The translations under genes and the position numbers were made by a program. Under the pieces are notes generated by a model. The model made no database searches. It saw only the letters and a list, made by a program, of their open reading frames with translations, and was not told the origin of the DNA. Source: Hermatobates lingyangjiaoensis (taxonomy: Eukaryota > Arthropoda > Insecta > Hemiptera > Hermatobatidae). From it: 64,000 bases of DNA. Below, one piece after another: positions 44,966 through 57,378 of this stretch (position 1 is the first letter of the stretch; every line of letters starts with the position of its first letter). Where the stretch lies: assembly GCA_026182355.1 (NCBI GenBank), contig JAPFBL010000227.1:233501-297500 (forward strand), in the 5' to 3' direction.

Positions 44966-47900
44966 GTATACTTTTCATGAGTTTTTAGAATTTTTTTTAG
45001 TTATCAATATGTATTATCGAATGTTAGTAAAACTAACGCTAGAAGCAGCAGTATAGACTGATTTGAATACAATGGTTATGTAGTTATTTCCTTGCAAGAA
45101 CAAAATACCAAGGTAATTAATAACGTAACTTATCATTATGTTAATAAAATTAAATTATATTAATTAAATAACGTAACTTATAACATTTTTTTCGTGTTAC
45201 TGTAATTTAATGCCTACAAAAATAGATGAAACGTCGGCTGATAAGTGTTGTATAATTTGAAGATAGACCAAACCTCGATAAAAAAGAAAAATAGTGTAAA
45301 ATATTTTACTAAGTAGAAGTGATTAATTAATTCTAACAAAGCACGAATCTGATCCACACTACATACATCATTTACTGAACTTTATTTAAAAAACTCAGCT
45401 GTTACCACCAGAGTGGATACTAAAAACCTTCAACGTTATTCACAGACTCATAGGAATGTTTGAACATGAGTTCTATATAAGCAATAATTACTAATTTCAT
45501 ATTGTATTCAAACTTTGCCCATAGTATATTGTACTCATTGCTGCTCATATTTTAATTATGACATTTCCTTTATGTAATGTTCTCAATAATGAATGTGGGT
45601 TCTATTTCACCAAGTTTGACAAACAGTAAACTCCCTCCATTCTTGTTTCTTTCTTGTCAGACCTTTAAAATTGACTTTCTCAAATTTAAAATATATATAG
45701 GTGATATTGTTGAAATAAGTATTAGAACTTTGTACGTTGAACACTAGGAAAAGTTTAATAATTCGGTAATCATTAATTTTTTCATGATTTCAGAAAAAAA
45801 GTTGATACTTTGGTCTAACGCATTTTGAGTGATGTGAAATTACTAAGTTTCTTTAAGTAATGTAAGTTTTATTACGTCTGTTTCCGTGCTGAAAATTGGC
45901 CAAATAGGTAGGTGGGAATCTAGCGTGCAGAACTATTTCGCTGCTCCGGAAATTATCTTATGGTTTGTAGATTAGCCAAAAAATTATGCATGTAATGATT
46001 TGTTATCTTTCCTATTCTGTTATTGTCGTAGCCTATTAATTACTGTCATTAAATGTATGTATGCTGAAACATGTAAATACTATGAAAAGTTCTAGTGCTA
46101 CTTAGGATGATTTAGTTTATTGTAGAGTGGGTTTCTATCTTTTCAAATTTTGGTTATACATAGGTGTATTATGCAATCGATATTGGTCAATTTTTTAGGT
46201 TCAATATCAAACTCTCGTTGCTGACGTTCAAAAATCAAACCCACGATCCGGTTTTGTTTTGTTTTTTGTTTGCAAAATATCCAACATTTTTTTTTAACTA
46301 TAACCTTTATAAACCATATAGAAAAGCGGAAAAGAATATTGTTAACAGTATCACAAAAACTTGAATTAATTAAAGAATTGGAAAGTGGTATATCGGAAAC
46401 ATCGGACAATCGAGGACTATTGAACCAATCTTCCTCCCTTTTAGTCTGTTAAACCGGACATGAGTGTGTTTCATATGTTGCTAAATACAGTTGAAAGAAA
46501 AATTTTCATTGTTTAATTTTGCTATGAAATGTTCAATGGAAATGAAACAGTCATAGTGAAATAACTACAAAAGAGTTACGACAGGGACGGTTAAGTTAAG
46601 AAGATGATTATTTAGTTTTAGTTTTAAAGAAACTAAGTCTTCTTTTGGAGTAAAGTTTTAATAAGCGAAAATATTTCCTCTTTTGTGGTACTCTGAACAC
46701 ACTTTTATTTTCTTTCAAGTTGAAACTGCTTTCAAAATAATAAATAACTCCCCCAGATATTTTTTTATTTACACAGAAACTGATGCGAACTAGAATATAG
46801 TTCTTAATTGAAAACCAACTCGTGTTTCGTTCATATGTTCATTTGTTATCTGTTCGTCCAATCCATCAATTAAGACAGTTGTACGAGACATGTTTCTAAA
46901 AGCATGTAACATTTTCAGTTATAAGAAAAAATTATTTTTTAAATATCATTGTCACTAAGGTTGTCAACAGCGCATATTAATGATTTTAAGAAGAAAGCTG
47001 CACAATTACTATTGTCCACAAATAATGAAGTGGGGTTCTCAACAAGACGTACGAGTATATCATGAATTTCATAAAGTCGTTGCCTATAAGGCATTCGGTC
47101 ATTAGTGAAGACACTAATTACGAGTACAATGATGATAATTTAACAAATCACCTAAAATACAATCATCACTAATTTAATACCAAGTTTGAGTCAATTGAAA
47201 ACCATATTCAAGTGCAGGAATATGTTTGACTAACAAGTACAGATATTTTTACAAATTTTCAATCTTAAGGGAAGAGAAAACAAATGCTATGTTACAACAT
47301 ATTAAAATCATACCATCAAATAGAACAATGCTAAAAAGAAATATTTTTAAATGGCAAAAGAATGTTTAAATGTCATCTATAGCATCGGATTTGGTTCAAT
47401 TAGCCATCAAACTAATTGGCACTTTATGCAGAATAAGGCAGGCAAATATGAAGGAAGCTGACTACTTTTTCAGCTGAAACAGTCAGAATTTACCTAGTCA
47501 ATTGTCTGCTATTTCCTCTTCTTTGAAAACACTTAGAATTTCATTGCGATTAACCCTAAGATGTATTAATATACTTGCATAAATAATACCATTCACACTT
47601 GAATCTTCATTAAAAGTTGATATTATATGTTAATATAAATGGACGTTAATTATAATAAAATATTAATATTATTAAAAAATGTTAAATAATGTGTTATATA
47701 GGTGAGTGATATTAGTAACCTGTATTATTTGAACTGCATACTACTATTCTAAGATTCATTATATAAATATAAATATATTATAATATTCCAGTTCCATTTT
47801 AATGTCCACTAAATAAGCTTATTTTGCAATAAACTGCAGATTCTAAAAGTAAAAATGGCTATTTTATTATGCTTTATATTCTTTATTTTATATAAAATCG

Positions 47901-48300
47901 AAGTTTATATAAAATAAGAAAAAACAGCTAGGTACGTTATCTCAGTATAAAAGTAGAGAACAAACTCAAAAAACACTAAGTCGGGTTGATCTAAACTAAT
48001 TCTTTTAAGAACTTCAGAGTGTAGAACACTATAGGTGTTTTCAGTTCTAGTTTAGAATAATTAGTAATAATGTTTATTTGGTGACCTGAATATGACATAC
48101 ATGGCATGACTCTAGGTCGATTGTACTCTTTACACATTGCGTAGATGGTTACTAGGGTCGTTAATGACAGGACTTGTACATCGCTGTAAAAATATATAAA
48201 GAAAGAGTAACCATGTTTGCACATGCGAGAATTATTAATAAACTGAATAGTTATTTTGACAGAAAAAAAAACAAACCATGACGAACTTAATGTAATCATT
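44965..48300. other. AT-rich non-coding DNA
   Basis: No gene. A fragment TTTTTTAGGTTCAATATCAA, ACTCTCGTTGCTGACGTTC at 46190..46235 belongs to the 43.56 kb subfamily. Short opposite-strand frames near 46.2-46.4 kb are not recognisable proteins. Confidence 0.5.
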
Positions 48301-48302
48301 AA

Positions 48303-48530
48303 TACTAGAAATAGAATAAAGTCTTACTTCGTATACTGCTACTGGAGCTATTCCACCGATTTCGGGCGTCAACCATCTTCGAAAGAAACTGATCTAAAGA
48401 ACTTTTGAAGAACTTTTGTTGAAGCTTGAAACCGGTCAAATAGCTTCCGTAACAGTATAAGAGGTAAGACGGTTTATTCTATTTCTAATGTTAATCATAC
48501 TAACCTCAGTGGTAATAACAATATGCAATA
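48303..48530. repeat. Inverted-arm element with structured motif
   Basis: Arms AGAAATAGAATAAAGTCTTA (48307..) and, inverse, TAAGACGGTTTATTCTATTT (48472..48491), then AATGTTAATCATACTAACCT, CAGTGGTAATAACAATATGC. Read on the minus strand the left half has GAAGATGGTTGACGCCCGAA, ATCGGTGGAATAG: box, T, GG/CC stem, GAAAT. The right half has GAAGCTTGAAACCGGTCAAA, TAGCTTCC. The same flanks occur at 20.15 kb and 60.5 kb. Confidence 0.65.
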
Positions 48531-48534
48531 ATTT

Positions 48535-50080
48535 AATGGAAGTAGATTGATCATAATAACTGCAACTAACATTCACTCCCTGAACCCATACTTATAGTAG
48601 AACCGTTAATTGAGCAGTAGTATATCTAGGAGCAAAAACTGCTAAAACACTTAGAGTAAAGGGTGTAAGACAGTGACATTAATGTTGGTTATTTGTTTGT
48701 TGGAAAGAGATAGTTTTCGATTACTCAAATGACTTTGAAGCATCAATCAATGAAGTCTTCCATAATTTGTGTTCCATTGGATTTTAATTAAAACTCTATA
48801 CAATGTTATATTGAAATTGAAATATATTTCAAGTCGCATTATTGGATATGATGCATCACTCAAAACAAACTGCACTAACAGATCCACTCTTATTTAATAT
48901 AATTGCCAATATCAGCCTCTACAAACTGCGCATCGAAAATTAAAAGCAACAGGAGATAGTGCTTCCCTATTTCCAGTTGTTTAACAGAGGGCTCATATTA
49001 TACTCACTATTGCAGAGGTAATTAAAATTGTTTCTCGTTTCTGCTACATTCAGGGTAACATAATTTCTATCATTTGGAATAATCAGGATGTTTTATATGA
49101 CTGCGTTCACATGCATTTCTCAATACCCAGTAAAAGAACTAAGATTATACAACAATAATAATTGACAAGAACTCTTGAAAGTTATTTTCTTTTAAGAAAT
49201 AGTCAAAACGAAATGACACAGAGTGCTGGCAATCAAGTAACCGCTATGCTATCAATGATTCAAAGCTCTCGGTGTGACCTTCTTTTAGTGGGTTTAACTT
49301 AATGATTCAGAAGAGGACAGGTTGGCTGACTAAGCAGCAATATAATTACTGACAAGACAATGATTAGTCAGGCTGCAAAAAAGGCATCAACTGATTGGTA
49401 TAACAGCATTGACTATTTGACGAAAGAACGGATTTTTCACCACCAATTAAAAATTTAACTAGGCTGTTGCTTCTTAAAAAATATGATGAGGCTAATGTTC
49501 TCACCACGTTTGTTGTTCATTTCAATAGCTTGTTGTGCTAAAACTAGACATTCCAGCAACATTACGACAGGAGTCATTTTGAAAGATGACCGTATAAAGT
49601 ACCGTACACAAAATGAAGTGTATTGACGTATATCACTGAGAATAGACTTTCATATACCTGACAATTCAGAAAAAGAATATTGATTCGTATTAGTCGATTT
49701 AAAGGCTTACATTCTTGAAGGATATATTTCCTCACCAAAACATCAAGGAAATGGAGTTCAGTTGTGTATTCTAGTTACAATAAAACAAGATCTTACCACT
49801 AAGTCCTTCATTAAGACATTAACAACATTTTTATTGTAAAAATGTAATTTTACCACTTTTTTAAGGTTAATTATTTCACATTCTGACTTTACAATATCAT
49901 GCAATTATTTGCTGTCTCTTCTGAAGGAAAGATTTAAAAAAAGCAAAAAGTGATGTCTGTTATTAAATGTTATATCAGACATTAAATGTTATAACTAAGT
50001 AATTATGGTCATACATATAACCTTTTTATTACATTCATTATTTGAGGAATGTGTTATGTGGTAATTGAGGGATATATATA
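48535..50080. other. Non-coding DNA
   Basis: Slightly richer in GC than the 26-37 kb region but with no protein-like frame recognised. Confidence 0.4.
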
Positions 50081-50084
50081 TATC

Positions 50085-50270
50085 AAAAACGAAGAAAAGC
50101 AACACGCAGAGAAAGAGACAGATTTACGAACTGAAATTTTTGGATGATCCGTCTTGAGGAGAAAAGTGAATGGGCGACCAAGCACGACGGAATCACAACG
50201 GTAGGAAATCCCCTTCGTTTTTGAGCTGATTTGCGTCCAGTTTGGACCGTTTTTTCAAATTTTGAATGAT
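50085..50270. repeat. Structured unit (reverse) with GTCCAGTTTGGACC palindrome
   Basis: Reverse copy: AAAAACGAAGAAAAGCAACA, CGCAGAGAAAGAGACAGATT, TACGAACTGAAATTTTTGGA, TGATCCGTCTTGAGGAG, the inverse of the 9981 subfamily. On the right, CGTCCAGTTTGGACCGTTTT (50228) is the second small palindrome. Confidence 0.7.
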
Positions 50271-50299
50271 ATATATATATGGTATATATATATATATAT

Positions 50300-50535
50300 A
50301 TATATGAGTTGCGATTTGCTTCTCAACGCCAGTATCTCGTACTCTTCTTCCTCATGACGACATATGTTGAAATATCGAAGTGAGTTTCTGTAGCGACTTA
50401 CTCTGTTTCTTTCCTATTTGTTAAAGTTTATATATATATGCATATATTTCAATGATCAAACCAAAACATGAAATGGGAAAAAAGACGAAAATCTTTCAAG
50501 CGTAACAAACGGTCCTCGTCAGAATAAAAATTTAA
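50300..50535. repeat. Structured units: GACATATGTT subfamily (forward) and CTGACGA subfamily (reverse)
   Basis: Forward 50305..50435: CCTCATGACGACATATGTTG, AAATATCGAAGTGAGTTTC with stem GACA/TGTT and donor-like AAGTGAGT, tail ending AAAGTTTATATATA. Reverse 50455..50525: GATCAAACCAAAACATGAAA, TCTTTCAAGCGTAACAAACG, GTCCTCGTCAG. Confidence 0.75.
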
Positions 50536-50917
50536 CTGAAACACTAGATGCAGAAACATAATGGTGGGAGGTTGAGAGGAGTGGGAGGATATATATATAT
50601 ATCATTAAAATTAACCGCAGTCTCGGCATTCACGATCTTAAGACTGAGAGATTCGATCCTACGAACTAACCTCCTGCTAACAGGGTTCAACTGGAAAAGG
50701 AGTTGGCTAAGTGATATGTTAAATTAAAATCGATGACTCATACTTAGTCATTGCTATAAATAGATTAAAAGGATAGTACAAGTTAATATAAAGAGAAGGT
50801 CAAAGGTCAATAAAAAACAAGAAACAAGCGGTTAGAATAAAAGAGTTGAAAGGTCAACGGTAAAACTGGACTAATAGAGAATAAATAGATTAAGAATATT
50901 AAAGTGAATGAAGGATA

Positions 50918-51062
50918 TATATATATATATATAATATACAATATATAATATATATATAAAAATTTTACATAACACGTGAAATAACAATCAATTATCAAAT
51001 CACAATAAGAAATGGAAAAACGAGACTAAGATCTTTCAACCGTAAAACCGTAAGATCTTTCG
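50918..51062. repeat. (TA)n and truncated reverse CTGACGA unit
   Basis: TATATA with TACAA interruptions, then AAATTTTACATAACACGTGA, AATAACAATCAATTATCAAA, CGAGACTAAGATCTTTCAAC, CGTAAAACCG. The unit stops inside the stem-loop and is joined to another family. Confidence 0.75.
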
Positions 51063-51067
51063 TCTCA

Positions 51068-51305
51068 AAACAAAAAGATTTTAATATGAAACTAACAACG
51101 AGTTTCGAACACTTAGTGCTCTTATTCTGGTTAACATCTAAAAAATATATATAAATGTGAGCTTTAAGGCCTTTAGATAATCAAGTAATTTACTATGATG
51201 ATCTTAAAAGTCACATATATGTATATTTTTTAGATATTATCCTGAAGAAGAACACTAAGTGTTCGAAACACATTGTTAGTTTCATATCGAACTTTTTGTT
51301 TTGTA
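51068..51305. repeat. Inverted pair, GAACAC subfamily
   Basis: Forward: CTGAAGA (51242..51248), A, stem GAACAC/GTGTTC over TAA, GAAACA, then CATTGTTAGTTTCATA. Reverse (51070..51128): the same stem as GAGCAC/GTGTTC, a G-U pair in place of A-U, with box CAGAATA. The arms CAAAAAG/TTTTTGTTTTG and AGATATTATCCTGAAG are shared. Confidence 0.8.
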
Positions 51306-51309
51306 TGGA

Positions 51310-51770
51310 GATGTAACTCTTGAATTCTCCCGATATGACTGTTTTATGAATTATATATCTCCTTCGATCTCTATAATAACTCCTTAAATCAGTGATAACA
51401 TGTATGAAAGTAAAATATAAATTTTGTAAGAAGATAAATTTTGCCTCATTCCATTAACCAAACATTTAATATAAATATCTACAACGAATGGTTCTACCAA
51501 ACAAACTTTTTCTGGCTTTTTGGTTGATTTGTGTCTATGATCTTTAATCAGTCTATTATAGTGCTGTTTCTTTAGACATTTATTCCTAAGTAATTATTAA
51601 TAAGACATAGCTACCGTTATTTAAAATTTATTAACTGTGGATCTTTATAATAAAGAAAAAATCGGCTTTCATTACGTTGAAATAATGTAAGAATTGTCAG
51701 AAATAACATACATTGAAGTTCTTATACCTTATATACATAAATAAATTATTAAATATATAAATAATATATA
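51310..51770. other. AT-rich non-coding DNA
   Basis: Nothing recognisable. Confidence 0.5.
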
Positions 51771-51774
51771 AACA

Positions 51775-52070
51775 AAAATTATCAGGACTGGGTCAGTACT
51801 TCAGGTTCAAATTAAACTATCATTGGCAACGTTTCGACTTTTACTTAAAACTTTTTTTTGTTGACAGAAGTTAACAATTTTGATACAGAAAAACTTAAAT
51901 ATTAAATTTAATATTTAAAGTATTACTTAATTTTTAAGTATTACTACTTAATGCATTTTACCTTTAAAAATGTTATACTTCATCAATGAATAAATTTTAA
52001 ATATTAACCGAAAAATTAACAATAGGAGTTTAATTTGAACCTGAAGAACTGAACAAGTCCTGAAAAATTT
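51775..52070. repeat. Inverted pair, GAAACGTTG subfamily, second locus
   Basis: The left (reverse) copy ATTATCAGGACTGGGTCAGT, ACTTCAGGTTCAAATTAAAC, TATCATTGGCAACGTTTCGA matches 43570..43630. The right copy ATAGGAGTTTAATTTGAACC, TGAAGAACTGAACAAGTCCT matches 43765..43805, though its GAAACGTTG core has decayed. The interior is AT-rich and unrelated. Confidence 0.75.
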
Positions 52071-52139
52071 TTATTTTGTTTCTACTTTGCGGTAGAGAAT
52101 TTTATCAATATAAATTATATATATATATATATATAATTA

Positions 52140-53250
52140 AATTCAATAAATAATGATTTATGATTACGCTATTTAATGTCAAATATTATATATTCAAGAA
52201 ATTAATTGACATGATAAAAATTTACGTTAATTATTTTTACATTTATTTTTGGTTCTTAGTTAAAATATAGTTTATACTATTCTTTAAACGAATATTTTAT
52301 TAGTGAGTGGATAATGTTCAGATTTCTACTACAACAGTTTCAGTTAACAACAATAAACTTTGCTACACCCTGATTAAAAATGTGTTGAGTGCAGATGAAG
52401 TTTGCATAATTTTTAAAGGTTTTCGTTTTCATAAATGGCATGAAATAAGGCTAAAGTCATGTCATAGGAGTGCAGGCTGGCTATATCGTACAAGGATCTT
52501 TGTGTTACCTGTCAGACAGCTTGTTAAGGCCAAGTGACGAGTCAGTCACGCGAGCCCTTAGTAAAAACTACCAGCCCCAGCGGGTTTTTAACACCATCAT
52601 GACACGTTAATTATGGAAACTTGTTTGCTTTCAACGCTCTTAAAGCTACCCTGAGCAGTTTTATACTCTTAAATCTAACAGAGGAAAACACAAAACAAAT
52701 CAGTGTCTGCAAAAAAAAATTCCATTATTTCTTTTTATTTGGAAACCACGAAAGAGACCACTTATGAACAACGCAATATAATAATAAAAAAAATGATTTC
52801 TTGGCCTCATAGTGTATATTTCTATCTCATAATCTTGAAGCGTGACAAAATTCTCAATTTTGAACTTCTCATCTGTCTTCTTACTATAAAGAGCTATACC
52901 TAAAGAAGAACTGTATGAATTCAAAATGTGATATTTCTCAAATAAAATATTGTTTGGTTAATGATTTTTTACGTTGTTGTAAAATGTTTAAATACATTAC
53001 TTTTCACTGATTTAAATGGCACAGTGCCTTTTGTAATATTTGTAGTGGATTTAATAAACAGACTGATGAAATATGGATGATTGCGGAAATAAGGTTGAAT
53101 AGTGATCGATATTAATTTTAGTTAAATTTAATTTTTTAATTAAGTTAAATACAATGTAATATTAACTATTGAAATATCTAATGTACTTTCTGTATTAATG
53201 AACTGAACTTCTAGAAATCTTACTACTTTATGACGAGCTCAAAATCAAAG
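52140..53250. other. Non-coding DNA
   Basis: A 76-codon frame at 52307 and a moderately GC-rich patch (52440-52620, CCAGCCCCAGCGGGTTTTTA) were examined. No recognisable protein was found. Confidence 0.4.
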
Positions 53251-53254
53251 ACGA

Positions 53255-53545
53255 GTAATACACAGAGAAAAGAAACACGCTTAGTCTGTTTTATTTGAGT
53301 TAAAGAAACTCAAATTCTCGGGCAATCCGTCTTCAGGAGAAAAGAGAGAGAGACCAAACACGTTGGAGGCGCAGCGGCAAGTCATCCGTTACTTGTGTTA
53401 ACAAGCGTATATAACGTGTTTTGTCTTCGTCATTCTTTTCTCCTGAAGACGGATTACCCAAAAATTTGAGTTTATAAGTGTGATATTTTACTCTGTTTGT
53501 TCCTCTTCTACGATTTTGAATTCGTATTGTGTGCAGTTAGTCTTT
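53255..53545. repeat. Inverted pair, GGATTACCC subfamily
   Basis: Reverse 53240..53342 (AGACGAGTAATACACAGAGA, TCTCGGGCAATCCGTCTTCA, GGAGAAAAGAG) and forward 53425..53530 (TTCTCCTGAAGACGGATTAC, CCAAAAATTTGAGTTTATAA, GTGTG). The forward copy has lost the G of GAAA (CCCAAAAAT). The reverse copy has CCCGAGAAT. Confidence 0.75.
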
Positions 53546-53754
53546 CTATTTTATAGTTGATTTAATGAACAGTTAAATCAAACTGATTACATATGGACGA
53601 TGACGAAAATAAAGTATAATAGGGATTATAATTAAACTTAATTATTTAATAAAGTTAAATAGAATATAATATTAATCTATTAAAATCTCTAATGTACTTT
53701 CTTTATTAATGAATTGAACTTCTATAACTCTTATTATTACATCATATAACTTTA

Positions 53755-53960
53755 AGTTAGACAAAACACGACACAGAAAAAAGAAAAAATATACACTTAC
53801 TGAATTCAATTCTTCAAAATGTTGTTCGTTCTATCTTCTATTCTTTTCCTGATGACGAACAACAGTTCAAAATATTGAATTTAGTAAGTGTGTATCTTTT
53901 TTTCTGTGTCGTGTTTAGAGTAATTTATAGTTTTACAGTCCGTGTGGACCGTTTCTTCAA
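53755..53960. repeat. Inverted pair, GAAC/GTTC subfamily, with GTCC..GGAC palindrome
   Basis: Arms of ~50 bp (53762 AACACGACACAGAAAAAAGA and 53895 TCTTTTTTTCTGTGTCGTGT). Forward copy: CTGATGA (53849..53855), C, stem GAAC/GTTC over AACA, AAAAT, then ATTGAATTTAGTAAGTGTG, a donor-like site. Right of it AGTCCGTGTGGACCGTTTC (53937) repeats the second palindrome with altered bases. Confidence 0.8.
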
Positions 53961-53964
53961 GTTA

Positions 53965-54770
53965 GTATTTCGTCACGTAGGCAGATTAGCACAGTCCACT
54001 GAGATGTTCTGCTGTTGATCTTTATAAAGCTAACTTTTACAGCTGACTATGACAGCTATGACTTCTTCGCTCTGACCAGACTTATACAACGTGGCCTTCG
54101 TTTCTTGAATTGTCACGATCATACCAATTCATTCTCAATGGTGAAGGTCCAGATGTTCTGCTTTGTTTCTTGTAGATTATACTTAAATAGCTCGAAATGA
54201 TGACTGTTTCTCAATTAATTTATAATTTCTCAAAATGCACAAAACTAAATCACTCTTCTAACTACTTCTATTCTTCTTCTACTTCTAAACCATACACTTT
54301 GATATTAGAGCCTAAGCAGCAATTATATTTGTCTAGTATTATCCTTTGCTACCTGTAAGTTATGGGGTTGTTTAACATTTTAACCTACTAAAAGTAGCTA
54401 TAAGGAATTCCCCCAAAACATCATCTGCTGCTAGATATGGCAGCTGAATCAAACTGTGGTAACTTTAAACAAAAGAAAACCAGATTACACCTGAACTGTA
54501 ATAAAAAAAATATGCAATTTCTTGTGAGCATGTGTTCAAGTGACACTTGATATTCTTACACTTTTGTTTTAAATCTGACTTACTCAAAATCTGTGAGATA
54601 TTTGCCTTGATATAGAAAAGGCCATCATACGTTTATTTAAAACAATTTCAAATATGCATTTTCTTTTCATTTCTTAATAATTTAAAATTACGCCTTAACT
54701 ATTTTTTTTATCAACTCTATTGTTAATATATTATGCAGATATATTTGTACTTTTTTATTTCTGATATTTC
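53965..54770. other. Non-coding DNA with a slightly GC-rich patch
   Basis: A frame at 54015..54200 (ADYDSYDFFALTRLIQRGLR) after TTTTACAG looks briefly protein-like but has no clear donor and no recognised family. Confidence 0.35.
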
Positions 54771-54774
54771 TGTA

Positions 54775-54845
54775 TCATCATCATCATCATCATCATCATC
54801 GTCATCGTCGTCGTCGTCAACAACAACAATAACAACATCATCATG
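54775..54845. repeat. (TCA)n/(TCG)n/(AAC)n trinucleotide repeat
   Basis: TCATCATCA for ~25 bp, then TCGTCGTCG, then AACAACAAT and ATCATCATG. Followed by several short (TA)n tracts to ~54900. Confidence 0.95.
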
Positions 54846-54884
54846 AAAGATATATATATATAATGTCTGTATATACATATATAT

Positions 54885-55003
54885 ATATACATATATATAG
54901 AAAATGTCTGTTCATATTTCGAGTGGAAATATATATATATAAATAGTGAAATATTTATCTTTCTCACTGCAAAGATATAGAAGACGTTCAATCATTTAAT
55001 CTT

Positions 55004-55037
<34 letters not shown>

Positions 55038-55140
55038 ATATTTCCACTCGAAATATGAACAGACATGTTCTAAATAAAGATTAAATGATTGAACGTCTCC
55101 TATATCTTTGCAGTGAGAAAGATAAATATTTCACTTTTCT
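54885..55140. repeat. Nested inverted repeats around (TA)n
   Basis: TCATATTTCGAGTGGAAATA (54914) is inverse to TATTTCCACTCGAAATATGA (55039). AGTGAAATATTTATCTTTCT, CACTGCAAAGATATAG, AAGACGTTCAATCATTTAAT, CTTT (54946..55004) is inverse to 55074..55134. The inner and outer parts have swapped order relative to a simple palindrome, implying rearrangement of two units through (TA)n. Confidence 0.8.
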
Positions 55141-55149
55141 TTTTCTTTT

Positions 55150-57370
55150 TTTTTTAGAAAATCATTTGTACGTAACATGTAGTTGTGATTACAAGTAATG
55201 AATTTGTAAATATTTGCAATGAATGAATAGATAATACATTGATTTAGGGCCAGAAGTGGAAGATCTTGCCTTCAATAATGGAACTTTTGGGAAGGTTTCC
55301 AACATAAGAAAATATGTATCACTGCAAGATCAGAAAGGTAATCCAATTCATTCTCTTGGCCTATTAAATTATAAAAAAGTGTAGGTCTCATTTTAAAGAA
55401 TTTAAAATGTTAATGATGTTTATTGATACCACTATGTTTGATGGTGTGCAGTATTTATTATAATGCCATTAACTTCTCATACGTTTTGTTGGTGGTTCTT
55501 TCTAATTTATGTTTAGACAATGTCTTTAAAGTTAGGTTTCACTATATCGTATAATTATTTGAATTGAAATAATGAAGTTAAGCCCATTCGAATCAAAATT
55601 TGAATATGAAAAAAAAGGTAGCTTTTAAAGGTTTAATTTAGTGAATATACTCAAAAGATCGAAAATGAATAAATTTACATTAAAAATGTATTGATGACTA
55701 AATAAAGGATTCAGAAAATACCAAAGTTAATTGAGTGTTAAGGCGCTAAAATGGAAAATTTTGCAATTCTCAGTAAAAAAAAAAAGAGTGATTACTTCGT
55801 ATAATGACGGTCATAAAAAAATACAGCCTCAGAGCCGAAGGTACAAAAGCACTACATTTCCTTGGTTTAAATATTAAACTAAAAAGAGGTATAAGTGTAA
55901 AAAGCGTTAGGTGGCTGTGGACAGGAAAAAGGGAGAATGATAAACACTGATTCGAAATAATTAAAATACCGCTTGGCAAAGGGTTGGAAAAAGTGGTAGC
56001 ATTACGGAGGGCAGGTTAATAACGAGTCATTTGGGGGATGCGACCGCTAAAAACCCACCCTTCCTAGCGAGAAATTAGGTTCAGCCCCTCCCCAACCCCC
56101 CCGAAAAGGGAGCCAGTCACCAGATTGTCTCCTAATTCGATCAAACGAATAGAATAAAATCCTGTCGTCCAGTTAACCAAGTGATCCATATTGTTTAAAC
56201 TTTCACAACGATATAACTTGCACCACTTTAATATCTTCCTCCATTTGTATTTCCCATTCAACTCTCGCATCTCTCTTCAATATTAACCACTCTGTTTTTA
56301 ACCTATAATTTGAATACCCTCTCTACTCTATTAATCAACTTTCCACGTTAATTTTCTATGCATTGTACTACGTGAAAATTTAATCACAAAATAAACCTTT
56401 TTTTTTCTTTTTTCCTTTTAATGAGTACTCTAATATTTCAAACGATTTTTAATAGAATTCACTAAACATTCTGACAGTTTATATAAGACCGTCATAAATA
56501 AATTTATAATATATATTACAATTAGAAGACAAATACTATTTTTATTAAAGAAATTTAATTTTTATAACAGTAAATAAAGAACTGTATTTATTTTAATATT
56601 TTATTATAAATCCTCAGTTCGAATCAATCAAAGACGTAAGATAGTTTTATTAAAATAATATCGAACGATATTCAATGATTTAACAAAATATCATATATAA
56701 ATAACATCTTCATGAGCAGCCTACACTCAACTTCACTATAACTAAGCATAGTTGTGTGCCATCGCGAAGATGTAATATCGAACTTTCTGCCAAGTGTTTT
56801 TGAATCTACAAAATATTCAGTTTAATGATTCCATTTATTTTAGTGTCTGAACCCTTTCATCAGTAGTAAAAATTGAGAATCATTGATATAGAAGGATCTA
56901 AAAACTTATGATAATTAGCATGAACCAAACCATATCAATCCACTTTCTGAAATGACAAACCTTCTAATGATTCATTACAAATCCCAGTCTTTGCATTAGT
57001 TTCTTTTTTAATCGTAGTTGCCATGAATGTTCATCTTCTTAACTTCTGATTGCTTCCTACTAATAGGATCCCTAGAAACCCTAATATTTACTACTAAAAT
57101 AATTTATATGATATTTAGTGACGTCTGGTACACATCATGCTCATAATATTTGGTTCATAGTTCACTGTTCTAAAGGGTGGTTCAGAGAATGTGTTCATCA
57201 TACTTGCGGTAATCTTCGGGGTCATAAACTTGTTTAAACAATTTAATTCAATTTATTTGATTTTGAAAAAAAAATATTCCTATATAATATTTCAGAATGG
57301 GTAGTTAACTGATGCGAAACTTTGACATAGGAATGTAGTGATACATGGCCCTGGCACAAGCACGATATTA
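55150..57370. other. Non-coding DNA with one GC-rich patch
   Basis: A patch at 55980-56130 (GGTTCAGCCCCTCCCCAACC, CCCCGAAAAGGGAGCC) gives a 68-codon minus frame without recognised similarity. The rest is AT-rich. Confidence 0.4.
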
Positions 57371-57378
57371 ATGGATTA

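Noticed and set aside
52307..52537. 76-codon frame with SADEVCIIFKGFRFHKWHEI
   Set aside because: Starts in AT-rich DNA, no splice context and no recognised domain.
54015..54200. Frame ADYDSYDFFALTRL after a TTTTACAG acceptor-like site
   Set aside because: No donor, no recognised family and no conservation information; composition is compatible with chance.
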